DNA of 64,000 bases from Cupriavidus malaysiensis (GTDB lineage Bacteria > Pseudomonadota > Gammaproteobacteria > Burkholderiales > Burkholderiaceae): the NCBI RefSeq assembly GCF_001854325.1, contig NZ_CP017754.1:744001-808000 (forward strand), written 5' to 3'. The translations under genes were made by a program, and so were the position numbers. Within the stretch, counting starts at the first letter, position 1; every line of letters starts with the position of its first letter. A model generated the notes under the pieces. The model was not told the DNA's origin. It searched no databases and saw only the letters and a program-made list of their open reading frames with translations. Below, piece after piece: positions 61,954 to 64,000 of this stretch.

Positions 61954-62736
61954 ATGAGCGTGCGCTTCTTCCCCGCGCGCTTCTTCCGGCCGGCGCCGAC
62001 GCTGGCCGCCCTGATGGTGATCGCGCTGACCTGCGCGCTGGGCAACTGGCAGCTCAACCGTGCGCATGAGAAGCTGGCGCGCGCCGCGCGTCAGCAGGCC
62101 CTGGCCGCAGCGACACCGCTCTTGCTGGGCCCGGTGCCGCTGGCAGCCTCTGCCGACCTGGCCGACCGGCGGGTGCGCGCGCGCGGCCGTTTCGACGCCG
62201 CGCATACGGTGCTGCTGGACAACCGCCCGCATGGCAACGGCACCGATTCGCGCGCTGGCTTCCTGGTGCTGACGCCGCTGCGCATCGCCGCCGAGGGCGG
62301 GACGGGGCAGGGTGCCAGCGTGCTGGTCCTGCGCGGCTGGCTGCCGCGTGATGCGCAGGACCGCAGCCGCATCGCGCCCTTTCCCACGCCGGCGGGCGAG
62401 GTCGACATCGATGGCATGGCACTGGCTGCCGTGCCGAAGGTCTACAATCTGGGCTCCGCCAGCGAAGCCGGGCAGAAGATACGGCAGAACCTGGATCTCG
62501 CGGCTTACGGGGCGGAGCTCGGCGTGACGCTCCAGCCACTGGTGCTGGAGCAGCGCAACGACACAGGAGACGGGCTGGCGCGCGACTGGGCGCCGGCCGA
62601 TTCCGGCGCCGACCGCCACTACGGCTATGCCTTCCAGTGGTTCGGCCTGGCCGCATTGACCCTCGTACTGCTGCTGGCACTGGGCTGGCGGCGCTCCCGT
62701 GCGACGGCGCCGGCACAAGCATCACGAATGAACTGA
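61954..62736 (+). CDS. SURF1 family oxidase assembly protein
   Basis: Heme A insertion factor of 260 residues. The N-terminal TM helix (APTLAALMVIALTCALGNWQL) with the conserved GNWQLNRAHEK and the C-terminal TM helix (WFGLAALTLVLLLALGWRR) bracket a periplasmic domain with VLVLRGWLPRD. HYGYAFQWFGLA near the end is the SURF1 hallmark. It is 8 bp from the next gene. Confidence 0.92.
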   Translation: MSVRFFPARFFRPAPTLAALMVIALTCALGNWQLNRAHEKLARAARQQALAAATPLLLGPVPLAASADLADRRVRARGRFDAAHTVLLDNRPHGNGTDSRAGFLVLTPLRIAAEGGTGQGASVLVLRGWLPRDAQDRSRIAPFPTPAGEVDIDGMALAAVPKVYNLGSASEAGQKIRQNLDLAAYGAELGVTLQPLVLEQRNDTGDGLARDWAPADSGADRHYGYAFQWFGLAALTLVLLLALGWRRSRATAPAQASRMN

Positions 62737-62743
62737 GCGACAC

Positions 62744-63418
62744 ATGCCAACCCAAGATCCCATTTCCGCGCGCGCGGCCGAACTGGCCCAGGTCGCCTCC
62801 GGCCGGGCATCCGGGCCGCGCATCGATGCGCGCACGCGCAGGGGGCGGCTGCAGATGCTGTTCCTGCTGCTGGTGTGCGCCTCGCCTGTGATCGCCTCCT
62901 ACCTGACCTACTATGTGTTCCGGCCGGCCGGCGGCACCACCAACTATGGCACCTTGATCGATCCGCAGCGCCCGCTGCCGGCCGTGCAGGTGCGCGACGA
63001 GCGCGGCGAGGCGGTGCCGCTCGAGCGCTTCAAGGGCAAGTGGCTGCTGTTGAGCGTCGATGCCTCCGGCTGCGACGAGGCCTGCGCCAGGAAGCTGTTC
63101 ACGGCGCGCCAGCTGCGTGCCGGACAAGGCGAAGGGCGCGAGCGCATCGTGCCGGTGTGGCTTATCCTCGATAACGGTGCCGTCGACCCGCGCCTGTCCG
63201 CCGCTTACAACGAGCCCTATGCCGGCACCCGCTTCCTGCGCATCGATGCCGATACCGCGCGGCGCTGGCTGCCGGCCGAGGCGGGCGGGCGCATCGAGGA
63301 CACGCTGTTCCTGGTCGACCCGCTCGGCAACCTGATGATGCGCTTTCCCAAGGATCCCGACCCCAAGGGCGTCAACGGGGACCTCAAGAAACTGCTGAAG
63401 TACTCCCGTATCGGCTGA
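62744..63418 (+). CDS. SCO-like thioredoxin-fold membrane protein
   Basis: A 224-residue protein with one N-terminal TM helix (MLFLLLVCASPVIASYLTYYV). The periplasmic domain resembles SCO/AhpC-TSA: LLLSVDASGCDEACARKLF carries the CxxxC pair Cys110 and Cys114, and TLFLVDPLGNLMMRF is the equivalent of the Sco1 C-terminal strand. A role in copper or thiol handling for CuA assembly is inferred from place and motif. The usual distal Sco1 copper-binding His is not obvious, so a redox role is possible. Confidence 0.82.
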   Translation: MPTQDPISARAAELAQVASGRASGPRIDARTRRGRLQMLFLLLVCASPVIASYLTYYVFRPAGGTTNYGTLIDPQRPLPAVQVRDERGEAVPLERFKGKWLLLSVDASGCDEACARKLFTARQLRAGQGEGRERIVPVWLILDNGAVDPRLSAAYNEPYAGTRFLRIDADTARRWLPAEAGGRIEDTLFLVDPLGNLMMRFPKDPDPKGVNGDLKKLLKYSRIG

Positions 63419-63455
63419 CCGGACCGATGCGCCTGCTGCAACCGATGTCTCACCC

Positions 63456-64000
63456 ATGCTGATCCAACTTGCCACCATCGGGGTCCTGATCGCCCTGATT
63501 CCCCTCACCTACGTGCTCGTCAAGGGCGATCGCAACAAGTACCGCAGGCTGGTCTGGATCACCGCTTTCCTGACGCTGGACCTGATCATGTTCGGCAGCT
63601 TCACCCGCCTGACCGATTCCGGCCTGGGCTGCCCCGATTGGCCGGGCTGCTACGGGCACTCGAATCCACATGCCGCGCTGGAGCCGATCCGCGCCGCGCA
63701 GACGGCTCTGCCGAGCGGACCTGTCACGCTGGCCAAAGCCTGGATCGAGATGGTCCACCGCTACTTCGCCATGGCGGTGGGCGTGCTGATCATCACGCTG
63801 GTGGTGCTGGCCTGGGTCAAGCGCCGTGAATTGCGCCAGTCACCCTGGTTCGCCAGCAGTGTGCTGTTGCTGGTGTGCGTGCAGGGCGCTTTCGGCGCCT
63901 TCACCGTGACGCAGAAGCTGCAGCCCATCATCGTCGTGACCCACCTGATGCTCGGCATGGGCCTGCTGGCCTCGCTGATCCGGCTCGGCTCGCGCAACGA
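63456..64000 (+). CDS. ctaA: Heme A synthase CtaA/COX15, 3' truncated by window edge
   Basis: Oxidises the C8 methyl of heme O to make heme A for the oxidase. The frame stays open to the window end, giving 181 visible residues of about 350-380. The N-terminal TM helix is followed by RLTDSGLGCPDWPGCYG with the paired cysteines, then IEMVHRYFAMAVGVLI (conserved His) and VVTHLMLGMGLLASLI. Start MLIQLATIGVLIALIPL at 63456. It continues the oxidase gene series, and ctaB would be expected next. Confidence 0.93.
   Translation, partial: MLIQLATIGVLIALIPLTYVLVKGDRNKYRRLVWITAFLTLDLIMFGSFTRLTDSGLGCPDWPGCYGHSNPHAALEPIRAAQTALPSGPVTLAKAWIEMVHRYFAMAVGVLIITLVVLAWVKRRELRQSPWFASSVLLLVCVQGAFGAFTVTQKLQPIIVVTHLMLGMGLLASLIRLGSRN

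Overview
The window is a compact, high-GC stretch of a bacterial chromosome. Gene content and order point to a beta-proteobacterium of the Burkholderiaceae, most likely Cupriavidus or a close Ralstonia relative. Supporting features are IcmF, the ptsL-ptsH-ptsI block behind gshA-gshB, a TorF-type porin in front of glnK-amtB, a Bug-type receptor, and the coxB-ctaD-ctaG-coxC-surf1-ctaA order. The genus is an inference from recalled synteny; no database was searched. About 64 protein genes are supported. No rRNA, tRNA, CRISPR array, prophage or insertion sequence was seen.

Layout. 1-4.7 kb: 5'-truncated icmF, a HIT protein and 3-hydroxybutyryl-CoA dehydrogenase. 4.8-6.1 kb: ecotin and a Crp/Fnr regulator. 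6.4-15.3 kb: a probable uptake-and-activation operon with a long-chain-type acyl-CoA ligase, a five-gene branched-chain/organic-acid ABC transporter and a PaaK-like ligase. 15.3-21.2 kb: a minus-strand series with DUF454, nitronate monooxygenase, RlmI, YbeD, DacC, an alpha/beta hydrolase and a 2Fe-2S ferredoxin. 21.5-26.4 kb: dctA-dctB-dctD with a sigma-54 promoter and dyad sites. 26.6-33.8 kb: a UvrD-type helicase with a LexA box, two thioredoxin-fold proteins, a lipoprotein, a LysE exporter, a tiny proline-rich protein, ComM/YifB and UbiK. 34.1-37 kb: a nitrogen block of porin, glnK and amtB behind a sigma-54 promoter. 37.5-42.4 kb: glutathione synthesis and an incomplete regulatory PTS. 42.5-43.6 kb: bfd and bfr behind a Fur-like box. 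43.7-46.7 kb: selD-selU, then convergent moeB. 46.8-55.6 kb: ctpA, gpmA, a rhodanese, grxC, secB, gpsA, an orphan Bug receptor, trmL, comF and bioC. 55.7-64 kb: the aa3-type terminal oxidase operon with its assembly factors, ending inside heme A synthase.

Regulation is unusually readable. There are two good sigma-54 promoters (dctA and the porin-glnK-amtB operon), one LexA box, one Fur-like box, a near-consensus sigma-70 promoter for the oxidase operon, and many Rho-independent terminators.

The least explained signals lie between genes. Two unlinked intergenic loci, each with a -10-like element, a CCTCC anti-Shine-Dalgarno motif and a strong terminator, look like unannotated small RNAs of about 90 nt. 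A palindromic intergenic repeat occurs twice. Three minus-strand genes (dacC, a thioredoxin-like gene and moeB) carry short tandem repeats whose first unit contains the stop codon. No wholly novel multi-gene system was found; most genes belong to known families.
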